Positions 46,801 through 58,157 of a DNA stretch of 64,000 nt are shown piece after piece; within the stretch, counting starts at the first letter, position 1, and every line of letters starts with the position of its first letter. The stretch is from contig CM022945.1 of the NCBI GenBank assembly GCA_012931725.1, positions 102,702,432 through 102,766,431 on the forward strand, given 5' to 3'. The translations under genes were made by a program, and so were the position numbers. Origin of the DNA: Litsea cubeba. Its lineage: Eukaryota; Streptophyta; Magnoliopsida; Laurales; Lauraceae. The notes beneath the pieces are model-generated. The model was not told the DNA's origin. It saw nothing but the letters and a program-made list of their open reading frames with translations, and ran no database searches.

Positions 46801-49037
46801 TTCTTTGAATTAAGCTAGGAGCATAGAATTATTCATAATTCATATGACTTTACTTAAATTTAAGGTTATTTACACTACATGAAGCTAAATCTTGAGATGC
46901 AATTTTCTTTTCATTTCAAACATATCTTACATTTTTTTTTCTTTTTTTATTCTGAACTATAACATGATTTTAACCCACACGCACATGGTTATGACAATGA
47001 GCCCCTCCAAGCTCGCTACAGGTTGATATTCATTTTATTGGTTGATCTTCAGCTTCCACGAGAGTTAATTTTGGGTTTCTACTTGATTTATAACAATTAT
47101 ATCATTAGGGTCATGAAACGTGTGTTCTCTGCCAAATTCTTTTATTGCTTGGATCTCTCTTCCATCTTTGAATGTTGGAAATTATATTTTCCCTTCCATT
47201 TTCAAACCCTAGAAGAGATTTACGTACAAGTAGTTTTGTGACTTTTGTGACTATTATGTCTTTTAAGGAAAAAAAAAAAAAAACGTGTTACATTAAACTT
47301 ACCCATTTGAGTTTACTTTATATTGAGATTTATCTTTTAAAATGGTTTATTGGTGTTATATCTGAATTATAGGTTGTGAACAGACATTACAAGTTGGTAA
47401 TGTTTACATTCTTACAGCCTGCTAATAGTCGTTTCAATGTTTCTTATCCTTTGATGAAAATCTGTCTTTAACCTTTTAAATTGATAACACCACTTCTTAG
47501 GTATGGGTCTCCTAGCATCACCGATATCGAAGATTTCTCCTCTGCTTATCGTGCACGCTTGGATGAAGCTGAGGTTGCTGGAGCTATACCAGACAATTAT
47601 TCCTTAGAGGTAGGCCTCACTCCTTTCTCACAAAAAGGTAGGCCTTCTAAATTTTATGTAAAAATTATATTCCTTTTTTAGGGAATACTTCACATCAGAT
47701 TTGATAATCATGTTGTGTCAGACACATGGACCGAACTTGACATTTCTACTAGAAGAAACATTGATTGAACTTGTAATACTAAGTATTTAGAAATGTATTT
47801 CATTCAAGTTTATTTAATTGGTTTTGAATTGCTAGGATTTTAAGCATTGCTTCCAATGTTTTTCTATGAAAGGTGCTAAAAGTGAAAAATTAATTGCCTG
47901 TTTACTTGGATGAAATTGAATTCGTAGGGACTTTAAAGAAATGTATTCCTATCAGAGCGGCTAAAATGTAAGAAATAAAGATGGAAGATTCACAAATGGC
48001 CATTGAGTGGGCTTTCTTTTGGTGGAAAATGAATCCCTAGCCATCACCGTAGTAAATAAGATCCTAGGAAAGTCAAATAATCCCATCTGTATCTCCACCT
48101 TATATATTTCACCGCTCACCCCTTCAATATTCCTTCATTGCAACCCATTTTACCATGAATTCCTAGGAATTCAATTCCATGCAAACAAATGGGCCCCAAA
48201 GGTGAAGGTCCACAAGGAGCTATCAAATAAATTTTCCTTTGATAGGAAATAATTTCACACCCATCACTCTAGCAAACTTAATCCCGGGAAAGTGGAGTCC
48301 CATTTAGTGTTTGCTCTTATTTCCTCGTCCATCAAAAGATGAAATTGTATTCCCCAACTTCACATGCAAGAGTGTCTTGGGCACAGGTTTTGTTGGAAGT
48401 GTACGATCTGGCACTTTGGTCGTATAACATCCCTTTTCATGTACAATTACAGTGAAATACAGCTGTGTGACTTCTAATGTCAGATGCAGTTCCTGGTGAA
48501 AACGGTTTTGTAGCTTGAAATAACCCTTTCAAAAATAGCGGTTGTTTGCTTCAGTTGTGCCTGTAATGTATATTAAGCATGAACCAGGCACAAATAGTCA
48601 TGTTCTGAGTAGTGCACTTTGATCATGTCTGTAATTGTATGTGAATTACTGGTAATTGTGAACTCCACACGAATGTGCTCTATATTGATTACCTTTCATT
48701 CTCTTTACTTTGTCAGGTATCATCTCCTGGAGTTGAAAGGATTGTCCAAATTCCACAAGAGCTTGATCGGTTCAAGGACAAGCCGATGTATGTGAAGTAT
48801 GTCGTGAAGTATGTCACCGAAGAGGCTGCAACTGAGTCACCAAAAGAGAGTGATGGTGTTTTCAAGCTCGTTTCGTTTGATTTGGAATCAAGCTATTGTA
48901 CTTGGAGCATAGCGGATGTGAGAAAAAACAGAGAACAAGCAGGAAAAGGAAGACCACTCAGCAAGAAACAAAGAGACTGGCGATTGCAAACGCCTTTTGA
49001 TTCCTTGCGCCTTGTTCGATTGTATTCTGATTGTTGA
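43826..49037 (+). CDS. Plastid-targeted RimP-family ribosome maturation factor
   Basis: Five exons, 43826-44075, 46227-46291, 46378-46553, 47501-47609 and 48717-49037, join in phase to 921 nt (306 aa) with no lesion. All introns are GT-AG. Residues 1-55 are rich in Ser, Pro and Phe with few acids and end in LLVHAKKRDS, like a chloroplast transit peptide. An acidic linker (DDDFEDEFEEEDIELH) follows. The core has GTWWDRKALDLAEEVC, the RimP N-domain strand GDLKIYAFKTSASSTIKVRI, the helix ITDIEDFSSAYRARLDEAE and the family signature YSLEVSSPGVERIV, which spans the junction of exons 4 and 5. The C-terminal part corresponds to the SH3-like domain. In bacteria RimP acts in late 30S subunit assembly; a chloroplast 30S role is inferred. 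The second in-frame ATG (codon 3) is a possible alternative start. Confidence 0.92.
44755..45790. repeat. Diverged repeats in the first intron of the RimP-like gene
   Basis: Three stretches, near 44755-44960, 45255-45460 and 45540-45710, share the order CATACT(G/A)TA..., AAGATG(G/A)TTTGGTGA, a TTATAC/CCCAGAG-like middle, GAATGAAATAC and TACAAT(T/A)AC(C/T)(A/G)TGGTATA. A fourth partial copy is made by a 74-bp duplication near 45640-45785 (GCTGAAATGA...TCTATTC...GTTTTCTTTAT). Confidence 0.65.
45818..46045. repeat. Perfect 114-bp tandem duplication
   Basis: CTACTGGGATTGATCTATTC starts at 45818 and again at 45932. I could find no difference between the two copies over 114 bp. It lies in the first intron of the RimP-like gene, about 180 bp before exon 2. 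Confidence 0.92.
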
Positions 49038-49502
49038 TATATGCCATGGCACGTCTTAAACGTGCTAGACTTTCTGAGGTAACTCATCATTGGCAAAAGG
49101 TATTCAAAAGCGGTACTTAAACCCATATGTATAGTAACAATTAGATGTAAAACTAACACAGTTTTGGACTTGTATTTACAATCCGGAATGAACTGATTTT
49201 CAACAGATTCTGCAAGTGTTATTTACCTTAAAATGGATTGTGAGTCTTGACAGAAGAAATGAATCTCTACTGGTGATGGAATGGCCAGTTGCCAATTATA
49301 CTGGGCTGAATATCACTCTGAGATGAGTGCATTCAATAATAAAGCTGAATTACAGCAGTGTGACTAACTCGCACTGGTGAGATGATTCATTTTGGACATG
49401 AATTAATCAATGGTGAATATCAATCAAATTGCAATTTGCAACTAATCACAAGGGAGTGTGGGTGTTTTTTACAGAGTAGGGTAACTTACTATTACCAGTA
49501 GG

Positions 49503-50091
49503 TAGGGTTGTAAATGGGTACCCGATTCTCCGATTACCCGAAGGTTCCGACCCGTTAGGATCCGGGTCTGGGTCCTTATTTTGGTCCCGATAAGAAAATG
49601 GTTCCGGTTCCGGATCCTTTTTTTGGAACCGATACCTAAACGGTTCCGGTTCCGGATCCACAGTGGCTCAGACCCGTGGACCCGGGACCCGATCCAAAAT
49701 ATACTAACATAAGGTAACTTTATTATGTGAGAACAGAACCCTTTTTACTTTTCTACTTTTCTACATTATGATTTTCTACTTTTCTATATCTCATTGCCGG
49801 TTTGGATGTGATTTCTGAGTTTTTGTTTAAAAGTATCTGTTATTGATAGACAAAATGTCACATTAGTGTTTGTAGGTACTTGACCTAATTGAAATGTGAA
49901 AAAAGCATAATTTTTTTAAAGAAAAATACAGGTATTAGTCTAGACCCGGAACCGGAACCAGAACCGCCTCACAAACGGTTCCGGTTCCGGTTCTAGTTCC
50001 CATTATTCTTAACGGTTCCGGTTCCCCTTCTTAGAAAACGGTTCCGGTTCCACCCTGGACCCGGACCGGAACCGACCCGTTTACAACCATG
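49503..50091. mobile_element. hAT-type MITE with GGTTCC-rich ends, 589 bp
   Basis: It begins TAGGGTTGTAAATGGG and ends CCCGTTTACAACCATG. The flanks CCAGTAGG (49495-49502) and GCAGTAGG (50092-50099) differ at one base, an 8-bp duplication typical of hAT. Both subterminal regions are arrays of GGTTCCGGTTCC-like words in opposite orientation, around an AT-rich centre of about 250 bp. No coding capacity. Confidence 0.85.
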
Positions 50092-50099
50092 GCAGTAGG

Positions 50100-50780
50100 C
50101 AGTAATGAACCATTCATAAGATTCTTAATTCTTGTTCTGAAGTGAATTCAGCTGAATCTAATTGGCAGTTGGAGTGGTTGATGAACCTGTTCAGATTGAA
50201 AAATGTTACAGCGATCCAATGGCTGCATCAGAGTTCCTGTCTACCCATGTGGGGCCCTCTATTTTTGATCCAAACCATTCCTGTCATAATGCCCCCTAAT
50301 GAATGGGTACTGCCTCAATGTCACTTACTAGATCATCATCAGAGCTTCATCAGATTCATAATTGGTTGGGAAATAAAAATTAAAAAGACGCTTGAAAACT
50401 GAGATTAACTATTGAGTTGGAACTTTTGTTTCTAGACATTGATCAATACATTGGTGCATATCACCTTTCCACCCAGGGAAATTTGAAAGAGGATGTCAAT
50501 GGTATGCCATGTGATATTATTATATGAATGACTTCAAGAAGAGGTGCTGCCCACATGAAAACTCCTACGCTGTCGTTAATCCAGGTCTATTCCTTGGTAT
50601 CCATTAAATGGGAATTCATGCTAAAGTTTTGGCGGAAGTTTTGCGGTGGCTGGCATAAGTTGTGGATTTGCTTCCCACGTTGTGTGCTTGAATCCTACCT
50701 CAAATTTACCCAGTTCACGTGTTGTGGATTTTGTGTGTGTGCACCTTGGGAGTAGTCCAGTCGGGTTATATACAAGAGAA
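50100..50780. other. Spacer without a recognised gene
   Basis: A GTGTGCTTGAATCCTACC string near 50680 resembles a Pol III B box and may mark another SINE, but the rest of the element is not clear. Confidence 0.4.
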
Positions 50781-50990
50781 AAACCATCACCAAAGCCTTG
50801 ACCCGTGACCCGACCAAGATGTAAAAAAAGGAATAAAAAGAAGCAAAAAGAAGAATCAGTTTGTAAGAGCTATAAGTGCAAGTTTTCCTCCGCTTAGACG
50901 GGAGAAACCTTGCAAATTTGACCTTACTGCTTTATGCATTAGCGGCATAATTGCACATGCAAGTTTTCCTCCTCTCATATAGTAACAAAA
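50781..50990 (+). repeat. Stand-alone copy of the array's double-hairpin block
   Basis: GACCCGTGACCCGACCAAG, then GCAAGTTTTCCTCCGCTTAG, GCATTAGCGG and GCAAGTTTTCCTCCTCTCAT follow the same order as in each array unit. The second hairpin has lost its right arm. It lies about 950 bp before the array. Confidence 0.8.
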
Positions 50991-51365
50991 CATAATTGGT
51001 GAACCTACATGTGGGTTAGCTTCTTTATTATTAGATGTCGACTAAAAGATATTGCATATAAAAAAAATAAGATTGGCAAACTTTGGCAGTTGATACAGGC
51101 CTTAATGTTCCCTGTCATATAAAATGAAAGAATCAAGATATGAGGCATTCCTTTGAGTAGACCATAACTAGGTGAATTGCAAATTTAGGAGGCAGCCCAT
51201 TCACCAGGCAATCAAAATCTCTCTGTCATAGAGATCAACACATGAGTACCAAGTCCCAACGATAAAGTAGCTAAACATAATTGGTGATCCTTCTTGCGGG
51301 GTGGCTTCTTTACTGTTAGATGAGAGTACATAATATTATATATAAAAAAAGACATAACGACCCAC
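50985..51365. repeat. Two diverged copies of a local repeat
   Basis: AACATAATTGGTGAACCTAC at about 50988 recurs as AACATAATTGGTGATCCTTC at about 51274. Each is followed by G(T/G)GGCTTCTTTA, TTAGATG and a TATATAAAAAAA stretch. Confidence 0.7.
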
Positions 51366-51389
51366 TCATTTTGGGCTGAATCTTTATGA

Positions 51390-51510
51390 TTCATCCGCGG
51401 ATGGGATGGGATTCATCTTGAACGGTCTGGACTATAGATGTGTGGGCCTAAGGTGGAGTTCGGGGTAACTCTTACAATGTTACCATGCAATAGTTGCGGT
51501 AGAGGATCCA
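51390..51510. mobile_element. Fragment of the long-inverted-repeat MITE
   Basis: GATTCATCTTGAACGGTC, ATAGATGTGTGGGCC and GCAATAGTTGCGGTAGAGG match the right half of the element at 32940-33300. Its left half is not seen. Confidence 0.55.
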
Positions 51511-51941
51511 ATCTGTCTCATATCAAGAAGGTATTTATTTTAAACGTAGAGCTTCCGCTCCTTTTAAATTTCACTTTGAGTGAAATAGAATCAATCCCAA
51601 CTAGATTGAAAATTGTCACAGTGCCAATTCAAAGAAAACCTATGTTTTTGAGGGGTTTAGATTTCAAAAGTGGCTTGGTTAATGGATTTATAGGGTTCCA
51701 ATAAGAGAATTTGGATTCACAGTAAATAGGACTTGAAGATGCGATTGATGTAGGCGGTCAAACTCAGCAGTGTTTAGGCCCATTGTGATTCAAAGACTGC
51801 CAACCATTGATTAGAAAAAACTACATCACAAAGCGAGATTGATAGTGGGACCCACCTCAGAGGAAGGGAAGAAGAAAAAAGATTTTGGATGATCCAAAAT
51901 TGGGCAAGAGAGCGATGTTGTGGTGATTATTGAGTGAAAGG

Positions 51942-54701
51942 GAGAGACTAGATGACGGTGGCCCCATTAGACCTTTTTTTCCATCCACATAGCCTATAAG
52001 GCATATGATCGCGCACATAGAATATCTATGGAGCTCACTCATAATACTTTAGATCTTATATCATATTAAGGAAGGGACCTAATATCACTACAATAGGATA
52101 TATACTATATATATTGTGAAATAGAAATCCTCTCTGCCAAGAAAAAATAATTTATTTTACTATTTTTCTATTTTGGAAGGTTAGTAAATAAATTCAAATC
52201 TCTCTTGATTTCAAAGTAGAAGTCTTGCATTGCAGTACCTCACCAATCCAACCCATATTATAAATAGTCATTCTTTGAACTTTTTTCTTTGTAATCAAGA
52301 TATTGTTGGTTTCAGGTATATTTTCAAACCCAGATAATATAACGATCTCAGGTTCTTGATGGTAATAATTTTTCCCCTGTATAAACCCGTCCAAGAATCA
52401 AATATTTCATAGAACCAAAGATATGTATAGTTTGAAAATTGCTTGAGTAAGTTTAGGATGTGCAAAGCCATGAGACACTTAAACACATACTTTTGCCATG
52501 AGTCATACTCAATTTTCTTAGTTGTCATTCTCGCTTTTAGACCAGTAAAAACTCTAGGCAAAGCATGGGATAAAATAATAAGATATGCCTATCCTAGAAA
52601 TGGAAAAGAGCCTAATGTAGTTCAATGCAGGCTAGACATGGATTAGGCTCAGGCTGGATCAGACCATGGGAAGCCTTTTCGCTAAATGCGATATGCCTAT
52701 CCTACAGATGGAAAGTGGTCAAGTCCGGACTGGATCAATGAGGTTAGCCCATACTCAACCTAAATTGAGGTACGCACTGGATCAATGAGGTTAGCCCATA
52801 CTCAACCTAAATTGAGGTAGGCAGGCACGTACCGTATCAATTCTTCATATTGAGTTCATCTTCTACTTGGTTTTAGAGAGCCCATCCCCCCCTACCTATT
52901 CGACAATAAAAATCACTTCTCATGTGTAAGGATCCGAACCCAAAAGTCGAGATGATATTGATTTTTTACAGTAGGATTTAATCAAGCGTAGACCCCACCC
53001 TATGTGTTCACTTCTCACTCACTAACTGTTTCCTATTTGGTAAGCTTACTTTACCAATGATGTGAAGTAAAGGGTTAATTCAAGAGACAATAAAAAGAAA
53101 TGGATCACTTCAAACAATACTAAGTTTCAAAAATCACCTCTTCCTTCTAACAAAAGAAAAAAAGTTAAAAAGATACTCTTCCCATGCCACTAAATGACAA
53201 AAAAAAAAAAAAAAACTAGGGTTGTATGTGGACGGCCTAGGTTGGGCCGAGGAATGTACATGCTCGGCCCGAGTTCTAAATTAGAAGCCTGACCCCGGCC
53301 CAAGCCTAGGACGGGCCAGAAGTTGCTTACCCAAGACCGGCCCTCCTGGAATTGATGAATCCCAAGCATAGCCTGAGTTTAACTTATATAATAACAAAAA
53401 AAAAAGAAGAAAAAAGGATTTCTTATAATGTCCTAGGTTGTAGCTCAACTAGTCTTGTCATATCACCCTATATCAGAGGGCATCTGTTTGAGTCCCCACA
53501 CCCTCGCCTCATCCTCCCTGATAATTATTTGTGTGTTCGAGCTGGGCTTGGCTTCGGACTCTCTTTGATTGAGTCCTAGAGTGACGCATTTATTAGACGG
53601 GCCAAATAAAAAATCGAAGCCAAGACCAAGTGGGCTAGCCTAGGTTGGGTAAAGTAAATTTACCACACGGGCGATTTATCGTGATTTGATATTATTGCAT
53701 TTAAATGTTAACCATACGTGCTCATCGATCATTGTGTGGAGCTGACCCCTGACCAATGACCCAACCCAGAATCCGAATCTCAACCACCGAGTCCGAATAA
53801 AAAAAATCTAGGCACGGCCCAGCTTTTACAACCTAAACCCCATGCCCGACCCAACGCGGGCCGGCCCTGTCCACAATCACCCTAAAAAAATCTTTTTAAA
53901 ATAAAATTCAAAGAGCTACTCTCTCGCCTTTTGATTTTGCCAAAGCTTTACTTTTGTTCTCTCTTTGGACTTAACCATTCACTTTACTTCACCGGTAAAG
54001 TGAATTGACTAAACAAGTGATTTACTGTGTGATTTGATAGTATTGCATTTAAACGTTAATTATACACTCCCATCCATCATTGTGTGGACTAAAGCCCTGA
54101 CCCGTGACCCTACCAAGATGTAAAAAAAAAGGTAGAACACAAGAAGAATCTGTTTGCAGGTTTTCCTCCGCTTAGAGGGGAGGAAATCTTGCAAATGCGC
54201 CTTTACCGCCGTATGCATCAGCGGTATAGCTGCAAATCCAAGTTTTCCTCCTCTCAAAGCGGAGGAAAACTTGCAAGTGTTGTTTTACCACCCATACAGG
54301 CAGCGGTAAAGTTGCGTGAGCGCCCAAATCCATTCCAAGCAGGCCTTTCCGTTTTCTTTAACATAAAACTAGCAACACACTTAAATTTAATATTTTCTTA
54401 AAATTTCATTATTAGATAAAAAATTTAATAAAAGAATTTATTGTTTTGGAAAATGGCTTGGGTCGTCCCAAAAGTTCGTGCTTATGGAAAAAAAAAAGCA
54501 ATGGAGAAATAAATAAAGAAAAACTTTTCTTAATAGGGGAAGGTAGTGTGTAACATGAACAAAAAATAAAATAAAAGAATATATATAATAACGAAGGGTG
54601 TCCACATTACTTTGGACCCCACCTTAATTACCCAAAGCAGTCAAATCCAAAAAATCTAAGTATAGACCATTTTGGACTCCATAAACATTGACTTTTGGGT
54701 G
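51942..54701. repeat. Array unit 1, the most diverged
   Basis: It lacks about 500 bp, including the TAGGAG MITE of the other units; the gap corresponds to about 55840-56345 of unit 2. It carries its own 47-bp tandem duplication (52730 and 52777). A hAT-type MITE with intact TAGGGTTG and CACCCTA ends lies at 53217-53884 and contains a SINE head at about 53432. The double-hairpin block is at 54085-54330. Confidence 0.85.
54085..54330 (+). repeat. Double-hairpin block, array unit 1
   Basis: The first hairpin is GCAGGTTTTCCTCC with GGAGGAAATCTTGC (two mismatches). The second is CAAGTTTTCCTCC (54239-54251) with GGAGGAAAACTTG (54261-54273), a perfect 13-bp stem with a 9-base loop. Between them, TACCGC and GCGGTA make a small third stem. 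Confidence 0.88.
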
Positions 54702-55190
54702 CATTTGCTCAATGAATCTAGGCAGGAGCCCGTTTGATTCTACACTCAAATACCTACATCTCAAGTTTACAAAAATATAATATTATATACAAATAATTGA
54801 TATGAAAATGCTCTTGTGCGTCTGTCTCCGACTGAGCTTAATATGAGAGATGGCATCTAGGGCCAACCGGTTCTTTTAAATCCATTGATTTGCTTGCATT
54901 CAGTGGGTGCCCACATCCATGGCTCCCAACTTTCAAAGTTTGTTGAATTTGAATGTGATGTGATGAGGTAAATCTAGTGAGGTGCAATGGCCCATATAAA
55001 ATCCAAAGCCCATGTATATTTTTCAGAAAGGAGAGCTCCATGGTTGATGACGTGGCAAAATGAATCCTATTTCTTTAATATAAATATATATAATACTCCC
55101 TCCCTTACAATTATATATGTATATTTGGGCCGGGCGGGGATTCCGGATCTCAACTATTGAGCGATTTCGTGAGGATTGATCAGTGAAAGG
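54702..55190. repeat. Linker between units 1 and 2 with an array fragment
   Basis: About 490 bp that has no counterpart between later units. Its last part, 55104-55165, repeats the array words TTACAATTATATATGTATA and TTTGGGCCGGGC...GATTCCGGATCTCAAC, normally found inside the unit (about 57188-57240). This suggests a recombined junction. Confidence 0.65.
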
Positions 55191-58157
55191 GAGAGATTAA
55201 AAAACAGGTAGCCCCATTGGACCTTTTTTATTCCATCCACTAGCTTATAAGGCATATGATCGCGCACAAAGAATATCTATGGGGCCCACTCAGAATACTT
55301 TAGATCTTATATCATATTAGGGAGCAGACCTAATATCACTGTTGTAGGATATATACTATATGTATTATGAAATACAAATCCTCTCTACAAGAAAAATAAT
55401 TTATTTTATTATTTTTCTATATTGGAAGTTAAGTAAATAAATCCAAATCTCTCATGATTCTCAATGTAGTGGTCTTGCATTGAAGTACCTCACCAATCCA
55501 ACCAATATTATAAATATAGTCATTTTTTGAAATTCTTTCGTTGTAATCAAGATTTTGTTGGTTTCAAGTATGTTCTCAAACCCAGATATTAGGTTCTCCA
55601 GTTTTTTATGGCAATGATTTTTTCCCCTGTTTAAAAATCAAGTATTTAATAGAACCAAAGATAAGTTTAGTATGGAAATGTCGTGAATATCTCCATGCAA
55701 ATCAAGTTTAATTAGGATGTGTACAGCCATGAGACACTTAAACACTTACTTCTGACATGAGTCATACTCAATCTTCATGGGTCTCGTTCTCACTTTCTGA
55801 CCAGTAAAAACTCAAGGCAGTGCATGGGCTAAAATAACAAATACAAAGGTCAAACAATCAAACCTAAATGAACAATCAAATATATATATATATATATATA
55901 TGTAGGAGAGGAGCTCTCCTAAGCTGCAGCTTATATTATCCTAAGATGAAATAGTCTGCGAAATCAACTCCATCGTAAACTGCCTCAAGTCATCATCTCA
56001 AAAATCAAGATAAATCCAATCAGAACTGTATTTTCCAGTTCCATAGTGCCAAAAAAAGAGATTGTCGACTTTGATTTGTGAGACAATTACTATTAATTCA
56101 GCTTTGGATAACATAAGTTGCAGCTTAGGAAAGCATTACTCTATATATAGATATACATATGTTGACTGCAAAGATAATAAATGAATAGCAGCCCAATTTT
56201 TTTTAATAAAAACAGCAATCCAAAGTCATCAAAACGTTTGCCTTTTGTTTCCAGATGATTTTAATGGAAAAATCCCCTTAGACTTCGTGAACTCCAATAT
56301 AGATGATAAAGGCCCCCTCTCCACGGGTAAGTCCACGAGCCTAAGTTGGAGCCCAATGTAGTCCAATGCAGGCTAGACACAGGTTAGGCTCGGGCTGGAT
56401 CAGACCATGAGAAGCCTTTTCGCTAAATGAGATATACCTATCCTACAGATGGAAAGTGGTCAAGTCCAGACTAGATCAATGAGGTTAGCCCATACTCAAC
56501 CTAAATTGGGGTACGCAAGCACGTACCGTATCAATTCTTCATATTGAGTTCATCTTCTACTTGGTTTTAGAGAGCCCATTCCCCCTACCTATTCGACAAT
56601 AAAAATCACTTTTCATGTGTAAGGATTCGAACCCAAAAGTCGAGATGATATTGATTTTTTACAGTAGGATTTAATCAAGTGTGGACCCCACCCTATGTGT
56701 TCACTTCTCACTCACTAACTGTTTCTTATTTGGTAAACTTACTTTACCAGTGATGTCAAGTAAAGGGTTAATTCAAGAGACAATAAGAAGAAACGAAACA
56801 CATCAAATGATACTAAATTTCAAAAATCACCACTTCCTTCTAACAAAAAAAAAGTAAAAAGGAGACTCTCTCGTGCCACTAAATGACAAAAAAAAAAAAA
56901 ATCTTGGGTTGTACATGGGACAGGATAGGCTGGGCCGAGGAATGTCCACGCCCGGCCCGACTTCTAAATTAGAAGCCAGACCCCGGCACAAGCCCAGGTC
57001 GGGCAAGAAGTTGCTTGCCCAAGACCAGCCCGCCTGTAAACCATGAAGCCCTAGCATATCCCGAGTTTAATTTATAAAATAACAAAAAATGAAAAAAAAA
57101 TTCTTATAACGTCCTAGGTTGTAGCTCAAGTAGCCTTGTCATATCACTATATGAGAGGTAATGGGTCCCCATTACTACTCCCACTCTTACAATTATATAT
57201 GTATATTTGGCTCGGGCAAGTATTCCGAATCTCAACCACCGAGTCCAAATAAAAAAATTCTAAGCACGGCCCATCTTTTATAACCTAAACCACATTACTG
57301 AACCAACGCGGGCCGGCCCCGTCCACGATCACCCTAACAAAAAAAACTCTTCTTAAATAAAAATTCAACTAGCTACTCTCTCGCCTTTCGTTTTTTCCAA
57401 ACATTTATTTTTTTCTCCCTTATCATTTACTTCACTTCATCGATAAAGTAATTACACGAAACTAGTGATTTACTATGTGATTCGATAGTATTGCGTCTAA
57501 ACGTTAATTATACATGCCCATCCCTCATTGTGTAGACCAAAGCCCGGACCCTTGACCCAACCAAGATGTAAAAAAAAGGCAAAACATAATAAGAATCAGT
57601 ATGCAGGTTTTCCTCCACTTAGAGGGGAGGAAAACTTGCAAATTAGACCTTACAGCTTTATGCATCAGTGGTAAAGCTGCAAATGCCAGATTTCCTCCTC
57701 GCAGAGAGGAGGAAATCTGGCAGGCTACTTTAACACGATACAAGCAACGGTAAAGCTGTGTTAGGGCCCAAACCCAAATACATTCTAAGCCGGCCTTTCC
57801 ATTTCCTTTAACAATAAACTAGAAACACACTTAAATTTAATATTTTCTTAATTTTTCATTATTAGGTTAAAAAATTAATAAAATAATTTATTAATTTGGA
57901 AAATGGCTTTGGTCGTCCCAAAAGTTCTTGTTTACGAAAAAAAGAAGCAATAGAGAAATAAATATAGAAAATCTTTTCATAATAGCAAAAAGTAATGTGT
58001 AATAACATGAACAAAAAAAATAAAAGAATATATATATATTTAATAACAGTGGGTGTCCACATTACTTTGGACCCCAACTTAATTACCCAAAGGACTCGAA
58101 TCCAAAAAAAATCCAAGTGTAGACGATTTTGGACTCCGTAAACACAGACTTTTGGGT
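55191..58157. repeat. Array unit 2
   Basis: Contains the TAGGAG MITE at 55903-56143 (ends TAGGAGAGGAGCTCTCCTAAG and CTTAGGAAAGCATTACTCTA, with TA-rich flanks). It also holds the hAT-type MITE at 56904-57336, whose left end is mutated to TTGGGTTG, a SINE head GTCCTAGGTTGTAGCTCAAG at about 57111, and the hairpin block at 57535-57770. Confidence 0.88.
57535..57770 (+). repeat. Double-hairpin block, array unit 2
   Basis: The second hairpin is GCCAGATTTCCTCCTC (57685-57700) with GAGGAGGAAATCTGGC (57706-57721), a perfect 16-bp stem and 5-base loop. The first hairpin near 57603 pairs GCAGGTTTTCCTCC with GGAGGAAAACTTGC, one G-T pair. Confidence 0.9.

Noticed and set aside
57525..57743. Recurring open frames of about 70 aa over the hairpin block, minus strand (also near 54060 and 63463)
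   Set aside because: They are by-products of the conserved hairpin DNA: lengths and C-termini differ between units, there is no recognisable domain, and the palindromes force similar words in any frame.
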